A stretch of 10,109 bases of DNA from CAYMDD01 sp964409675 (GCA_964409675.1 CAYPEF010000089.1:1-10109); one strand, 5' to 3'; numbered from the stretch's first letter, positions 1 to 6,853 are shown. Numbers and translations are program-made. Notes: generated by a model not told the origin, from the sequence alone.

Positions 1-689
1 TGCGCTTCCTTGACTTGTCCGCGCTTCAGGCTGCCGAGGTTGAACGGGCCGTAGGAGACGCGAATCAGTCGGTTAACCTGGCAGCCGAAATGCTCGAACA
101 GCTTGCGGATTTCGCGGTTTTTGCCTTCGCGTAAGGACACGCTTACCCAGCTGTTCGCGCCCTGCGTGCTGTCGATCACCGCTTCCGCCGGGGCGTAGGC
201 GGTGCCGTCGATGATGACGCCCCTTGCAAGCGTGCTTATCATTTCCGGGGTGATGCGCCCATGCGCGCGCACGCGGTAGCGTCGTATCCAGCCGGTGGCG
301 GGGAGTTCCAATTTTCGCGCCAACTCGCCGTCATTGGTGAGCAGCAGCAGGCCTTCCGAATTCAAATCAAGCCGCCCGACGGAGACGACGCGCGGCAGAT
401 CTTTCGGAAGGTGGGCGAAAATCGTGTCGCGGCCCTTTTCGTCGCGGTGGGTGGTGATGAGGCCGGGGGGTTTATGGTAGAGCCAGAGGCGCGTTTCCTC
501 CTTCGGCGCGAGCGGCTTGCCGTCGATGCGCACGAGTTGCTCCTCCGTCACGTTCAGGGCCGGGGAGTCGATGATCTTGCCGTCCACGCTCACGCGTTTG
601 GCAAGAATCAGCGCCTCGGCGTCGCGCCGGGAGCAAAAACCGGCCCGGGCGATACGTTTTGCGATGCGCTCTGATGATTTTTGTGTCAT
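1..689 (-). CDS. rluB: RluB-type 23S rRNA pseudouridine synthase, C-terminus cut by window edge
   Basis: An RsuA/RluB/RluE-family enzyme that isomerises a uridine in rRNA to pseudouridine. The RluB branch modifies helix 90 of 23S rRNA. 229 codons are visible from ATG at 689. An S4-like RNA-binding domain spans about residues 7-60 (RIARAGFCSRRDAEALI). The catalytic domain follows, with KPPGLITT (73-80), the catalytic-loop motif GRLDLNSEGLLLL (105-117; Asp108 is the expected nucleophile) and the C-terminal EGKNREIRKLFEHFG motif (188-202). The gene is nearly complete, since family members usually end shortly after the LGSLKRGQV segment seen here. No clear Shine-Dalgarno precedes the ATG, but the S4 domain begins right after it, so a later start is unlikely. 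It is transcribed divergently from the orphan gene at 771. Family is certain; RluB rather than RsuA or RluE is inferred from overall resemblance. Confidence 0.9.
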   Translation of the reverse strand, partial: MTQKSSERIAKRIARAGFCSRRDAEALILAKRVSVDGKIIDSPALNVTEEQLVRIDGKPLAPKEETRLWLYHKPPGLITTHRDEKGRDTIFAHLPKDLPRVVSVGRLDLNSEGLLLLTNDGELARKLELPATGWIRRYRVRAHGRITPEMISTLARGVIIDGTAYAPAEAVIDSTQGANSWVSVSLREGKNREIRKLFEHFGCQVNRLIRVSYGPFNLGSLKRGQVKEA

Positions 690-770
690 ATGTTCATGGA
701 ATATTCACACAAAAAAACTGTAACTTCCATTATTAATTAATCTAGCGCATACGCATGCAAAGGTCCGGGG
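690..770. promoter_or_regulatory. AT-rich divergent intergenic region, rluB / orphan gene
   Basis: This 81-base spacer lies between two divergently transcribed genes and should carry a promoter for each. It has an A-tract, the self-complementary GAATATTC (699-706) and TTAATTAA. On the minus strand, TTGCAT followed by AT-rich hexamers is a weak sigma70-like candidate. No -35/-10 pair is good enough to name. A plausible ribosome-binding AAAGG (759-763) sits 7 bases before the ATG at 771. Confidence 0.35.
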
Positions 771-1604
771 ATGCACGCACCCTTCACAATAGCCGCCGAA
801 ACGCGGCAGATGACGGCGGAACTGGCCGAAACGCTGGGGCAAGTGCAGGCCAACCGGCGGTTTCTCAGCCAGCCGCAGAGCGAGGGGAAAACCGCTCCTG
901 AATACGGTAATGGCCGGGGGCATGCTGATGCATCGGCATCATTTGAAACCTCTATTATTCAGCTGCTTGAGCAGATGACCGCCAAGGCCAGCGCGGAGGG
1001 AAGCGTCTGCGTGCCGGGGGCATATGGGCTGCTGCGCATCAGTATTACCGAGCAGGCGCAGCTGGACAAGGTGCAGCAGGAAATGCTGCGCGGGTTTCAG
1101 GAGCCGGCGCAGCTTGACCGTGAAATTATCAACCGCCAGGTGGAAACGCAGCTCCTGCTGCAGCGGCCTGAGGCACTGAGCAACGCCGAGGCCGCGCATC
1201 TGCTGGAGACGAACCGCGAAATCACCCGGCTGATCGGCGGCCATGTCAACCCCATGCAGGGCATGACGCGCGAAATGCTGATGGAGCAGCGCATTTTAGG
1301 CCGTAAAGCGCAGCCCGATGCGGCGGACGGGCAACGTATGCAGGAAATCGCCGATCATCTCGAAAAACACGCCCCCGGCCTCACCTACGACCAGCTGCCG
1401 ATACTCTCCCCCGCCTCGCAGGCCGACCCGGTGGAGAAGCTTACGCATGCGCTCTATGCCGTGGAAACCGGCCCGGAAAGCCCAGCTATCCCGGCGGCCA
1501 CCGCCATCGCCCTGATGCAGTTCCAGCGCGGCCATCTGGCAAGCTCCCCTGAATCCTTAAGCATCCCCGCCCGCGCTAAAACATTTGAGCTGGTCTATAG
1601 TTAA
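771..1604 (+). CDS. Hypothetical protein, 277 residues, helical, no recognised domain
   Basis: I do not recognise this protein. It reads as a real gene: codon third positions are strongly G/C, the ORF is uninterrupted, and AAAGG lies 7 bases before the ATG. No signal peptide or membrane segment is visible, so it is probably cytoplasmic. The N-terminal ~60 residues are low in hydrophobics and probably flexible. Residues about 60-180 look mostly helical and are rich in Gln, Glu and Leu (for example QLLEQMTAKA and AAHLLETNREITRLI), with possible coiled-coil character. A Pro-rich linker (APGLTYDQLPILSPASQADP, 201-220) leads to a short Ala-rich C-terminal segment. It is a single transcription unit, divergent from rluB and convergent with the peptidase gene. 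motAB lies beyond that peptidase, but no motif ties this protein to flagella. Confidence 0.7.
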   Translation: MHAPFTIAAETRQMTAELAETLGQVQANRRFLSQPQSEGKTAPEYGNGRGHADASASFETSIIQLLEQMTAKASAEGSVCVPGAYGLLRISITEQAQLDKVQQEMLRGFQEPAQLDREIINRQVETQLLLQRPEALSNAEAAHLLETNREITRLIGGHVNPMQGMTREMLMEQRILGRKAQPDAADGQRMQEIADHLEKHAPGLTYDQLPILSPASQADPVEKLTHALYAVETGPESPAIPAATAIALMQFQRGHLASSPESLSIPARAKTFELVYS

Positions 1605-1607
1605 TTC

Positions 1608-1639
1608 TACCTCCCCTCTCTCTAGAGAGAGGGGAGGTA
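1608..1639. repeat. Perfect 32-base palindrome between convergent genes
   Basis: The arms TACCTCCCCTCTCTCT (1608-1623) and AGAGAGAGGGGAGGTA (1624-1639) are exact reverse complements with no spacer and an XbaI-like TCTAGA centre. It starts 4 bases after the stop of the upstream orphan gene and 26 bases beyond the stop of the converging peptidase gene. As RNA it would fold into a long stem in either direction. On the plus strand a T-run comes only 16 bases later (1656-1661), so it is not a canonical rho-independent terminator. It may be a bidirectional 3'-end hairpin or one copy of a dispersed intergenic palindrome. Confidence 0.85.
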
Positions 1640-1664
1640 ACAGATGGTAAGAAACTTTTTTCCG

Positions 1665-2399
1665 CTATTTTTGCCCATAAGCGCGGCACGCCGCTATGAA
1701 CGCTTCGAAAATGCGCGTATCCGCGCTCGTCACATGGTATTCCGGGTGCCATTGCACGCCTAGGCAGAACGGGTGGCGGGTTTGCGGCAGCTCGATTCCC
1801 TCGATCACGCCATCGGGAGCGACGGCGTTGATCACCGCGCCGGGGGCGGCGGTGGCGACGGCCTGATGGTGGGCGGAGTTCACTTCCGCGCTGGAGCTGC
1901 CGAGAATGCGGTGCAGGAGCGTGCCCGGCTCCACCTGCACATGATGGCCGGGTTCGGTGCGAGGGTTGGGCTGCTCGTGGGGCAGGGCGTTTGCGATAGT
2001 ATCAGGTATATGCTGGATCAGCGTGCCGCCCAGCACCACATTCAGCAATTGTTGTCCGCCGCAGATGCCGAGCACCGGCATGTTGCGCTCGATGGCGCCG
2101 CTTGTGATAGCGAATTCAAACTGCGTGCGCCTGTCCTTGGTTACCACCGTTTCATGCACGGAGGTGTCGCCGTAGAGGGAGGGGGGGATATCGAACGCGC
2201 CGCCGGTGATCACCAGCCCGCTGAGAATATTTAAGTAATGGTTAACAAATTCCGTCTCATGCGGCAGGCCCAGCGGCACGCCGCCGCAACGCGCCACGGA
2301 GGCACAGTAATTCTCGCGAATCGCATACCAGGGCATTTTGGAGTAGGTGGGTGTGGTTTCAAAGTCGAGGGTGAAGCCGATCAGGGGATTAATGGTCAT
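1665..2399 (-). CDS. Peptidase C26 / gamma-glutamyl hydrolase (PuuD-like, class-I glutamine amidotransferase fold)
   Basis: A cytoplasmic hydrolase of the PuuD/gamma-glutamyl-GABA hydrolase family, which cleaves gamma-glutamyl amide bonds in small molecules. The class-I GATase triad can be read: Cys113 in LGICGGQQLLN, and His218 and Glu220 in GVQWHPEY. The family signatures VITGGAFDIPPSLYG (63-77) and VNSAHHQAV (173-181) are also present. At 244 residues it has the length of a stand-alone family member with no synthetase domain. The nucleophile elbow reads GICGGQQ where E. coli PuuD has an Arg (CRG), so the substrate may differ. No puuA, puuB or puuC-like gene is nearby, so putrescine catabolism is not supported by context. 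It is convergent with the orphan gene at 771 and divergent from motA. Confidence 0.85.
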   Translation of the reverse strand: MTINPLIGFTLDFETTPTYSKMPWYAIRENYCASVARCGGVPLGLPHETEFVNHYLNILSGLVITGGAFDIPPSLYGDTSVHETVVTKDRRTQFEFAITSGAIERNMPVLGICGGQQLLNVVLGGTLIQHIPDTIANALPHEQPNPRTEPGHHVQVEPGTLLHRILGSSSAEVNSAHHQAVATAAPGAVINAVAPDGVIEGIELPQTRHPFCLGVQWHPEYHVTSADTRIFEAFIAACRAYGQK

Positions 2400-2478
2400 A
2401 AAAAAGCCGGATTTGGTAATTTCTTAACACTAATATGCTTTTATCATAGGTGCGCATCCTTGAGGAATTGCAATTTTC
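2400..2478. promoter_or_regulatory. Divergent intergenic region, peptidase C26 / motA
   Basis: This 79-base AT-rich spacer must hold the promoters of both flanking genes. I see no convincing sigma70 pair, and no sigma54 or sigma28 flagellar box. A GAGGAA (2462-2467) is the likely motA ribosome-binding site. It overlaps the small palindrome AATTGCAATT (2466-2475). Confidence 0.35.
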
Positions 2479-3309
2479 ATGATGAAGAATATGTCACTCG
2501 CGACACTCGCGGGCACATTCATCGGTTTTATCCTGATCTTCGGGGCCATTATCCATGGCACCGATAATATTACCTCGTTTTTAAGCGCCGAAGGTTTCCT
2601 GATCGTGATCGGCGGTTCCATCGCCAACGCCTTCATGAGCTACCAGGCGCGCTCGGTGATTCTTGCCTTCAAGGCCATCTGGCACATGATGGAAAAACCC
2701 AACGCCACGCTGGAAGGGCTGAACGCGGAAATCCTGCGCCTGATCAAATGGGCTTACCTGGTGCATGCGCGCGGACTTGCTGGCTTAGAAGGTGAAATCG
2801 GCACCAAGATCAAAGAGCCGCTGCTGCGCTACGGCGTGGAGCTGGTGATTACCGGCTATGCCCCCGATAAAATCCGCACCATGATGAATAACGCCGTGGA
2901 AGCTGAATTCGAGCGGCGCATCACGCCGGTGACGGTATTGCGCAACATGGCCTCCACCGCGCCCGCGTTCGGCATGGTTGGCACGCTGGTCGGCATGGTG
3001 ATCATGCTGCAGAATGTGGAAGGCAACATGAAGAATATTGGCGGCGGCCTGGCGATTGCGCTGCTCGCTACCCTTTACGGCATTATCTTCGCGCGCCTGA
3101 TCGTGCTGCCGGCGGCGGACAAGCTGATGCAGAAGGAAGAGATCATGCGCTTCCGCAACTACATGATGACCGAAGGACTGGTGCTGCTCTCTGAAAAACA
3201 GACGCCGCGCTATATGCAGGACCGCCTGAACAGCTTCCTGGACCCCTCCATCCATTTCAACCTTGACGCCCAGCTTAAGCTGGAGCCGGGGATGAAAGCC
3301 AGCGCATGA
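2479..3309 (+). CDS. motA: Flagellar motor stator protein MotA (PomA-type)
   Basis: Inner-membrane stator subunit that, with MotB, forms the ion channel driving flagellar rotation. Four hydrophobic segments are visible: about 8-26, 38-57, 158-178 and 189-211. Between TM2 and TM3 lies a large cytoplasmic region with the charged stretch NAVEAEFERR (138-147) expected to contact the rotor. TM3 carries APAFGMVGTLVG (161-172), with the conserved Pro162, and TM4 carries ALLATLYG (194-201). This resembles PomA more than E. coli MotA. Thr169, seven residues after Pro162, sits where PomA has Thr158 and E. coli MotA has Ala180. Start: ATG 2479 follows GAGGAA by about 11 bases; in-frame ATGs at 2482 and 2491 are alternatives. 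The stop overlaps the motB start (ATGA), which suggests translational coupling. No other flagellar genes are in the window. Confidence 0.93.
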   Translation: MMKNMSLATLAGTFIGFILIFGAIIHGTDNITSFLSAEGFLIVIGGSIANAFMSYQARSVILAFKAIWHMMEKPNATLEGLNAEILRLIKWAYLVHARGLAGLEGEIGTKIKEPLLRYGVELVITGYAPDKIRTMMNNAVEAEFERRITPVTVLRNMASTAPAFGMVGTLVGMVIMLQNVEGNMKNIGGGLAIALLATLYGIIFARLIVLPAADKLMQKEEIMRFRNYMMTEGLVLLSEKQTPRYMQDRLNSFLDPSIHFNLDAQLKLEPGMKASA

Positions 3310-3989
3310 ACGCCGAGCATGGCTCCCCCTTCCGGCGCGCATCCAAACATGGCGGCGATGAAGCCGGCATCGATTCCTGGCTGATGAGCTATGCGGATAT
3401 GATTACGCTGCTGCTCTGCTTCTTTATTATTTTCGTGGCTACCTCCGAGCCGAAGGAAGACCAGCTGACCGCCGCCACCTCTGGCCTGAAAGGCACGTTC
3501 GGCTCGGTGGAGCTGGCCTCGCCCTACACCAGCGGGTTCCGCGCGGTGGAGGGGATTATCGGTCAGAACCAGGCCTATCAGGCGATGTCGGTGGAAAAGA
3601 CCGAGCATAGCCTGACGGTGGAACTGGCTGCGGGGAGTTATTTCACCGGCAACACGGCGGAATTCAATCCGGGCCGCTTAAATACGCTGGTGGATGTCGC
3701 CAAGGGATTGCAGACGGCGGAACTGGCGGAAGCCAATATTACCATTGAGAGCTATACCAGCGACCAGAATCCCACCGGCAGCGCTTACGCTACCAACTGG
3801 GAACTCTCTGCCGCCCGCGCGGCGAAAATGGTGCGTTTCCTGATCGAGCAGGGCTTCGCCCCGGAGCGCCTGCATGCGGCGGCGTATGGCGGCTCCCACC
3901 CGAAAGTGCCCAATGCCGACAGCAGCGGCCAGCCGATTCAGGAGAACCGCGAACGCAATAACCGGCTGGTAATACGGATTGAGCGTTAA
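3306..3989 (+). CDS. motB: Flagellar motor stator protein MotB (PomB-like, short form)
   Basis: Stator subunit with one membrane helix and a periplasmic peptidoglycan-binding domain that anchors the motor. The N-terminal tail is followed by SYADMITLLLCFFIIF (28-43). Asp31 is the expected ion-carrying carboxylate, and Cys38 seven residues on matches the Asp24/Cys31 spacing of PomB. The segment after the helix (SEPKEDQLTAATSGLKGTFG) corresponds to the PomB/MotB plug-linker region. The OmpA-like domain occupies roughly 105-226, with TNWELSAARA (163-172) and NRERNNRLVI (214-223). At 227 residues it is clearly shorter than E. coli MotB (about 308) or PomB (about 315), and the shortening falls in the linker between membrane and OmpA domain. 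The start overlaps the motA stop by four bases. Confidence 0.93.
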   Translation: MNAEHGSPFRRASKHGGDEAGIDSWLMSYADMITLLLCFFIIFVATSEPKEDQLTAATSGLKGTFGSVELASPYTSGFRAVEGIIGQNQAYQAMSVEKTEHSLTVELAAGSYFTGNTAEFNPGRLNTLVDVAKGLQTAELAEANITIESYTSDQNPTGSAYATNWELSAARAAKMVRFLIEQGFAPERLHAAAYGGSHPKVPNADSSGQPIQENRERNNRLVIRIER

Positions 3990-4011
3990 AAGTTGTAATT
4001 TAAGTAAAATA

Positions 4012-4041
4012 ATGTTAATTATTAGGCGTTAATAGTAACAT
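4012..4041. repeat. AT-rich interrupted inverted repeat upstream of orphan gene
   Basis: ATGTTA (4012-4017) and TATTA (4020-4024) pair with TAATA (4030-4034) and TAACAT (4036-4041) around a GGCGT loop, with a small AT/G internal loop. It lies in the 72-base AT-rich spacer after motB and 20 bases before the next gene. It lacks a T-tract and is nearly all A-T pairs, so an operator-like dyad is as likely as a terminator. A TAAAAT (4005-4010) is a possible -10 box without a good -35. Confidence 0.35.
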
Positions 4042-4061
4042 ATAGCGAAAAGAATTCATGT

Positions 4062-4829
4062 ATGGCTGATGAAAATTTGAAAAAACCACGTCCTTCTGAG
4101 GCCGCTAAAACATTTTTATCGCATAAACTCGATAAGTTACCATACCCTATATTGATTGGTCAGGATAATCTTGAAATACTTGACACTAAAGAGCCGCATG
4201 CCGCTTTAAGTGCCAATAATACTTACAAGGATTTCCTCCCTTATCTTGAGCGTTATGAAAGAGATATGATTGCTGATTATTTAATCGAGGAAGCGCTCGA
4301 GAGGGGCGATGCTAAGCGAGCACAACTTATTAAAACTATAATTACCATTCCAGAACCTAAAGAAAATCATATTCATGAATTAAATCTTTCCCGTGCAGAA
4401 GAGGCTGGCTTGCGCCGCGAAATAGCAGCGCTCGATGAGGAAGTTTCTAAAAAGGCAGTAATTCCATCCTATTTCCGCTTAATTGAGAAGATAGCATCTG
4501 GCGAGGACCTGCCGCGAAATTATCAAACTGGTTTACTAATAGGCACGATGGAGCTCGATGGAATCGTCGATGACCATAAGCTGATTATTGACAGAGTTAA
4601 GGATATGCCATTGCCTACTGATCTGCTTAGTTTCGCGCAAAAAAAACTGGATAAGCAGGGATTGGATTTTGAGGTGCCGCAACATGACCCTCATTTAGAA
4701 GAACATTTAGCGCGTCAGCTACGTTTGCCTGGTGAAACAAGGCAAAAGCTGCTTCCCCAAGTGGAGCAAATCTATTCCGAAGCAATCAAATTAAACAAGG
4801 CGCTTGTTTCTGATATTCGCCGCGAATAA
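4062..4829 (+). CDS. Hypothetical protein, 255 residues, AT-rich orphan
   Basis: I do not recognise this protein. It is highly charged (Lys, Glu, Asp), contains no cysteine, and has no signal peptide or membrane segment. It is probably a soluble, mostly helical cytoplasmic protein. Visible stretches include YLERYERDMIADYLIEEALERG (split 61-72 and 73-82), an alternating charged helix SRAEEAGLRREIAALDEEVSKK (around 110-131), and a C-terminal charged segment ending DIRRE. Base composition is odd: bases 4081-4800 contain 302 G+C of 720 by hand count (about 42%), against about 63% for 5221-5400 in proA. Codons such as TTA, ATA and AAA are common here and rare in the neighbours. The start ATG at 4062 is preceded by a weak AAAAGAA; an ATG four bases earlier is out of frame. 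Likely recently acquired or a fast-evolving lineage-specific gene. No function can be assigned. Confidence 0.7.
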   Translation: MADENLKKPRPSEAAKTFLSHKLDKLPYPILIGQDNLEILDTKEPHAALSANNTYKDFLPYLERYERDMIADYLIEEALERGDAKRAQLIKTIITIPEPKENHIHELNLSRAEEAGLRREIAALDEEVSKKAVIPSYFRLIEKIASGEDLPRNYQTGLLIGTMELDGIVDDHKLIIDRVKDMPLPTDLLSFAQKKLDKQGLDFEVPQHDPHLEEHLARQLRLPGETRQKLLPQVEQIYSEAIKLNKALVSDIRRE

Positions 4830-4834
4830 ACGCG

Positions 4835-4850
4835 ACCGCTTTGGAGTGGT
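4835..4850 (+). terminator. Weak possible hairpin after the orphan gene
   Basis: ACCGCT (4835-4840) pairs with AGTGGT (4845-4850), including one G-U pair, around a TTGG loop five bases after the orphan gene's stop. What follows is TCTGTATT, only partly T-rich. A weak terminator is possible; chance is also possible. Confidence 0.25.
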
Positions 4851-4864
4851 TCTGTATTAACTGC

Positions 4865-4893
4865 TTGGCAGGTATGAAAGAACGGCCTAGTGT
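4865..4893 (+). promoter_or_regulatory. Putative sigma70-type promoter for proA
   Basis: TTGGCA (4865-4870, five of six to TTGACA) and TAGTGT (4888-4893, four of six to TATAAT) are separated by 17 bases. They lie 25 bases before the proA ATG. The Shine-Dalgarno GAGG (4910-4913) follows, five bases before the start. This would let proA-nadD be transcribed independently of the AT-rich gene upstream. Confidence 0.5.
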
Positions 4894-4918
4894 AAGCTAT
4901 GTCATTCATGAGGCGTAA

Positions 4919-6202
4919 ATGAATATGCAACCAGCAGCCACTGAGGAATCCCTTGCTTATTCGTTGCACGCCCTCGCCCACGCGGCGCGGGAGGCCTATG
5001 CGCAACTGGCGCTGGCGAAGCCGGAACAGAAGGACATGGCGTTGGTGGAAGGGGCGATGAGCATCCGCCGCCACCATAAAGCGATTCTGGACGCCAATAC
5101 AAAGGATATGGCGCTGGCGCAGGAAAAAGGCTTGAGCGCTGCCATGCTGGACCGGCTAAAGCTAAACGAGGCGCGCATTGAAGCCATGGCCGCCTCGCTG
5201 GAAACGGTGGCGACGCTGCCGGACCCGGTGAATAAGGTGCTCAGTCAATGGGAGCGCCCGAACGGGCTGGTATTGCAGAAAGTGAGCATCCCGCTGGGGG
5301 TGATCGGCATCATCTATGAATCGCGCCCGAACGTCACCGCCGACGCGGCGGGCCTGTGCATCAAGTCCGGCAATGCGGCGATTCTGCGCGGCGGCTCTGA
5401 ATCATTGCATTCCTCGCAAGCGATTGTGGAGTGCCTGCATGAAGGCTTGCGCAAGAGTGGCCTACCGGAGGCCTGCGTGCAACTGGTGCCGGTGCGCGAC
5501 CGCGAGGCGGTGGGCATCATGCTCTCCATGCAGGGGCTGATCGATGTGATCGTGCCGCGCGGCGGCAAGTCGCTCACCGAGCGCGTGTTCAGGGATAGCC
5601 GCATTCCCACTATCCTGCACCTGGACGGCAACTGCCATACCTATATCCACGCTAAAGCCGACCCGGCGATGGCGAAGGAGGTGCTGCTCAATGCCAAACT
5701 GCGCCGCACCGGCATTTGCGGGGCGACGGAATCGCTGCTGATCGACCGCGCCGTGGCGAAGCAATTGCTGCCGGGGTTTGTGGATGCGCTGGTGGAAAAA
5801 GGCTGTAGCTTACGCGGCGACGCCGAGGCGTGCAGTATTGACGCGCGGATTGCGCCGGCTTCCGAGGAAGACTGGGGCACGGAATATCTGGATGCGATTC
5901 TCTCGGTGAAAATCGTTGCCGGGATGGAGGAGGCGGTCGCGCATATCAACCGCTACGGCTCGCACCATACGGATGCGATTATCACCGGTGAAGTCGGCGC
6001 AGCGAGGGTATTCTTGCGTGAGGTGGATAGTGCTATCGTGATGCATAATACCTCCACTCAGTTTGCCGACGGTGGCGAGTTCGGCTTTGGTGCCGAGATC
6101 GGCATCTCCACTGGGCGCTTGCACGCGCGCGGGCCGGTAGGGGCGGAGCAGCTGACCACCTATAAATACGTGGTGCACGGGCAGGGGCAGGTGCGGGCCT
6201 AG
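4919..6202 (+). CDS. proA: Gamma-glutamyl phosphate reductase ProA
   Basis: Cytoplasmic NADPH-dependent enzyme reducing gamma-glutamyl phosphate to glutamate-5-semialdehyde, the second step of proline synthesis from glutamate. It belongs to the aldehyde dehydrogenase superfamily. At 427 residues it is close to the usual ~417. Visible signatures are the cofactor-binding stretch ESRPNVTADAAGLCIKSGN (134-152), AILRGGSE (154-161), IVPRGGKSL (211-219), and RRTGICGATESLL (262-274) with Cys267 as the expected catalytic thiol. C-terminal conserved segments NTSTQFADGGEFGFGAEIGI and RGPVGAEQLTTYKYVV are intact. The start is supported by GAGG five bases upstream. The usual partner proB (glutamate 5-kinase) is not adjacent; an unrelated AT-rich orphan lies there instead. 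The stop overlaps the nadD start by one base. Confidence 0.97.
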   Translation: MNMQPAATEESLAYSLHALAHAAREAYAQLALAKPEQKDMALVEGAMSIRRHHKAILDANTKDMALAQEKGLSAAMLDRLKLNEARIEAMAASLETVATLPDPVNKVLSQWERPNGLVLQKVSIPLGVIGIIYESRPNVTADAAGLCIKSGNAAILRGGSESLHSSQAIVECLHEGLRKSGLPEACVQLVPVRDREAVGIMLSMQGLIDVIVPRGGKSLTERVFRDSRIPTILHLDGNCHTYIHAKADPAMAKEVLLNAKLRRTGICGATESLLIDRAVAKQLLPGFVDALVEKGCSLRGDAEACSIDARIAPASEEDWGTEYLDAILSVKIVAGMEEAVAHINRYGSHHTDAIITGEVGAARVFLREVDSAIVMHNTSTQFADGGEFGFGAEIGISTGRLHARGPVGAEQLTTYKYVVHGQGQVRA

Positions 6203-6795
6203 TGCTGCCTGATAAACGCCTTATCATCGGCCTGCTGGGCGGGTCGTTTAACCCGGCGCATGCCGGGCATGTGCATATCAGTCTGGCGGCGAAGAAAGCG
6301 CTGGGGCTGGATGCGGTGTGGTGGCTGGTGTCGCCGCAGAATCCGCTGAAATCGGCGTCCGGGATGATGGAATATCGTGACCGCTTTTCGCAAGCGAAGG
6401 CAGTGGCGGCGCCATATTTGTTTATTCATGTCAGCGATTTTGAGGTGCGGGCGGGAACACGCTATACGGTGGATACGCTCATGGCGCTAAAGCGGGCGAT
6501 GCCGCGCGCGCGGTTCGTCTGGCTGATGGGGGGGGATAATCTGGCATCATTTCACCGCTGGCGGCAGTGGCGGCGGATTATGGATATTTGCCCGGTATTG
6601 GTGCTGGACCGCGCGCCGTTTTCACATGCTTCCTTGCGCAGCAAGGCGGCGCTGGCGTTTGATAAATACCGGGTATTAGATAGGGATATCAGGAGTTTAT
6701 CTGATAAACCGCTTCCGGCATGGGGGTACCTGCATATGAAGCGCCATCCAGCCAGCGCCACTGAAATCCGGAAAAAACTTGGAAAAACGGCTTAA
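6202..6795 (+). CDS. nadD: Nicotinate-nucleotide adenylyltransferase NadD
   Basis: Cytoplasmic enzyme that adenylylates nicotinate mononucleotide with ATP to give deamido-NAD, a central step of NAD synthesis. The nucleotidyltransferase signature GGSFNPAHAGHV (13-24) carries the HxGH-type ATP site. The C-terminal SATEIRKK (185-192) corresponds to the ISSTxIR motif. SPQNPLK (44-50) and WLMGGDNLASFHRW match the substrate-binding regions of NadD. At 197 residues the length is typical. The start is GTG at 6202 and overlaps the proA stop in TAGTG, so translation is probably coupled. The Gly-rich upstream bases give no clean Shine-Dalgarno. Stop at 6793-6795. Confidence 0.96.
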   Translation: MLPDKRLIIGLLGGSFNPAHAGHVHISLAAKKALGLDAVWWLVSPQNPLKSASGMMEYRDRFSQAKAVAAPYLFIHVSDFEVRAGTRYTVDTLMALKRAMPRARFVWLMGGDNLASFHRWRQWRRIMDICPVLVLDRAPFSHASLRSKAALAFDKYRVLDRDIRSLSDKPLPAWGYLHMKRHPASATEIRKKLGKTA

Positions 6796-6821
6796 CTGGA
6801 TCATAATAGATACACAATGCG

Positions 6822-6853
6822 TTAATGGGTAGGATCATGCTTGAACCCGTTAG
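6822..6853 (+). promoter_or_regulatory. RNA hairpin just upstream of the rsfS ribosome-binding site
   Basis: TTAATGGGT (6822-6830) can pair with ACCCGTTAG (6845-6853), nine positions including two G-U wobbles, around a 14-base loop. It ends five bases before the AAGGAG at 6859-6864. It lies between nadD and rsfS and has no T-tract. It could stabilise or restrain the mRNA near the rsfS start. Function is unproven. Confidence 0.35.

Noticed and set aside
261..674. Plus-strand open frame opposite the pseudouridine synthase
   Set aside because: The opposite strand encodes an unmistakable RluB-type enzyme. This frame has no recognisable motif.
706..725. CACACAAAAA followed by AACTGTAACTT, resembling part of the mlaA/metF inverted repeat at 8931-8947
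   Set aside because: The likeness is mostly an A-tract and lacks the second arm. Not enough to call a shared site.
2466..2475. AATTGCAATT palindrome near the motA start
   Set aside because: Ten bases, AT-rich, and overlapping the ribosome-binding region. Likely chance.
2785..3342. Minus-strand open frame of 185 codons opposite motA
   Set aside because: Antisense to motA with His/Arg-rich, low-complexity content. A by-product of codon bias.
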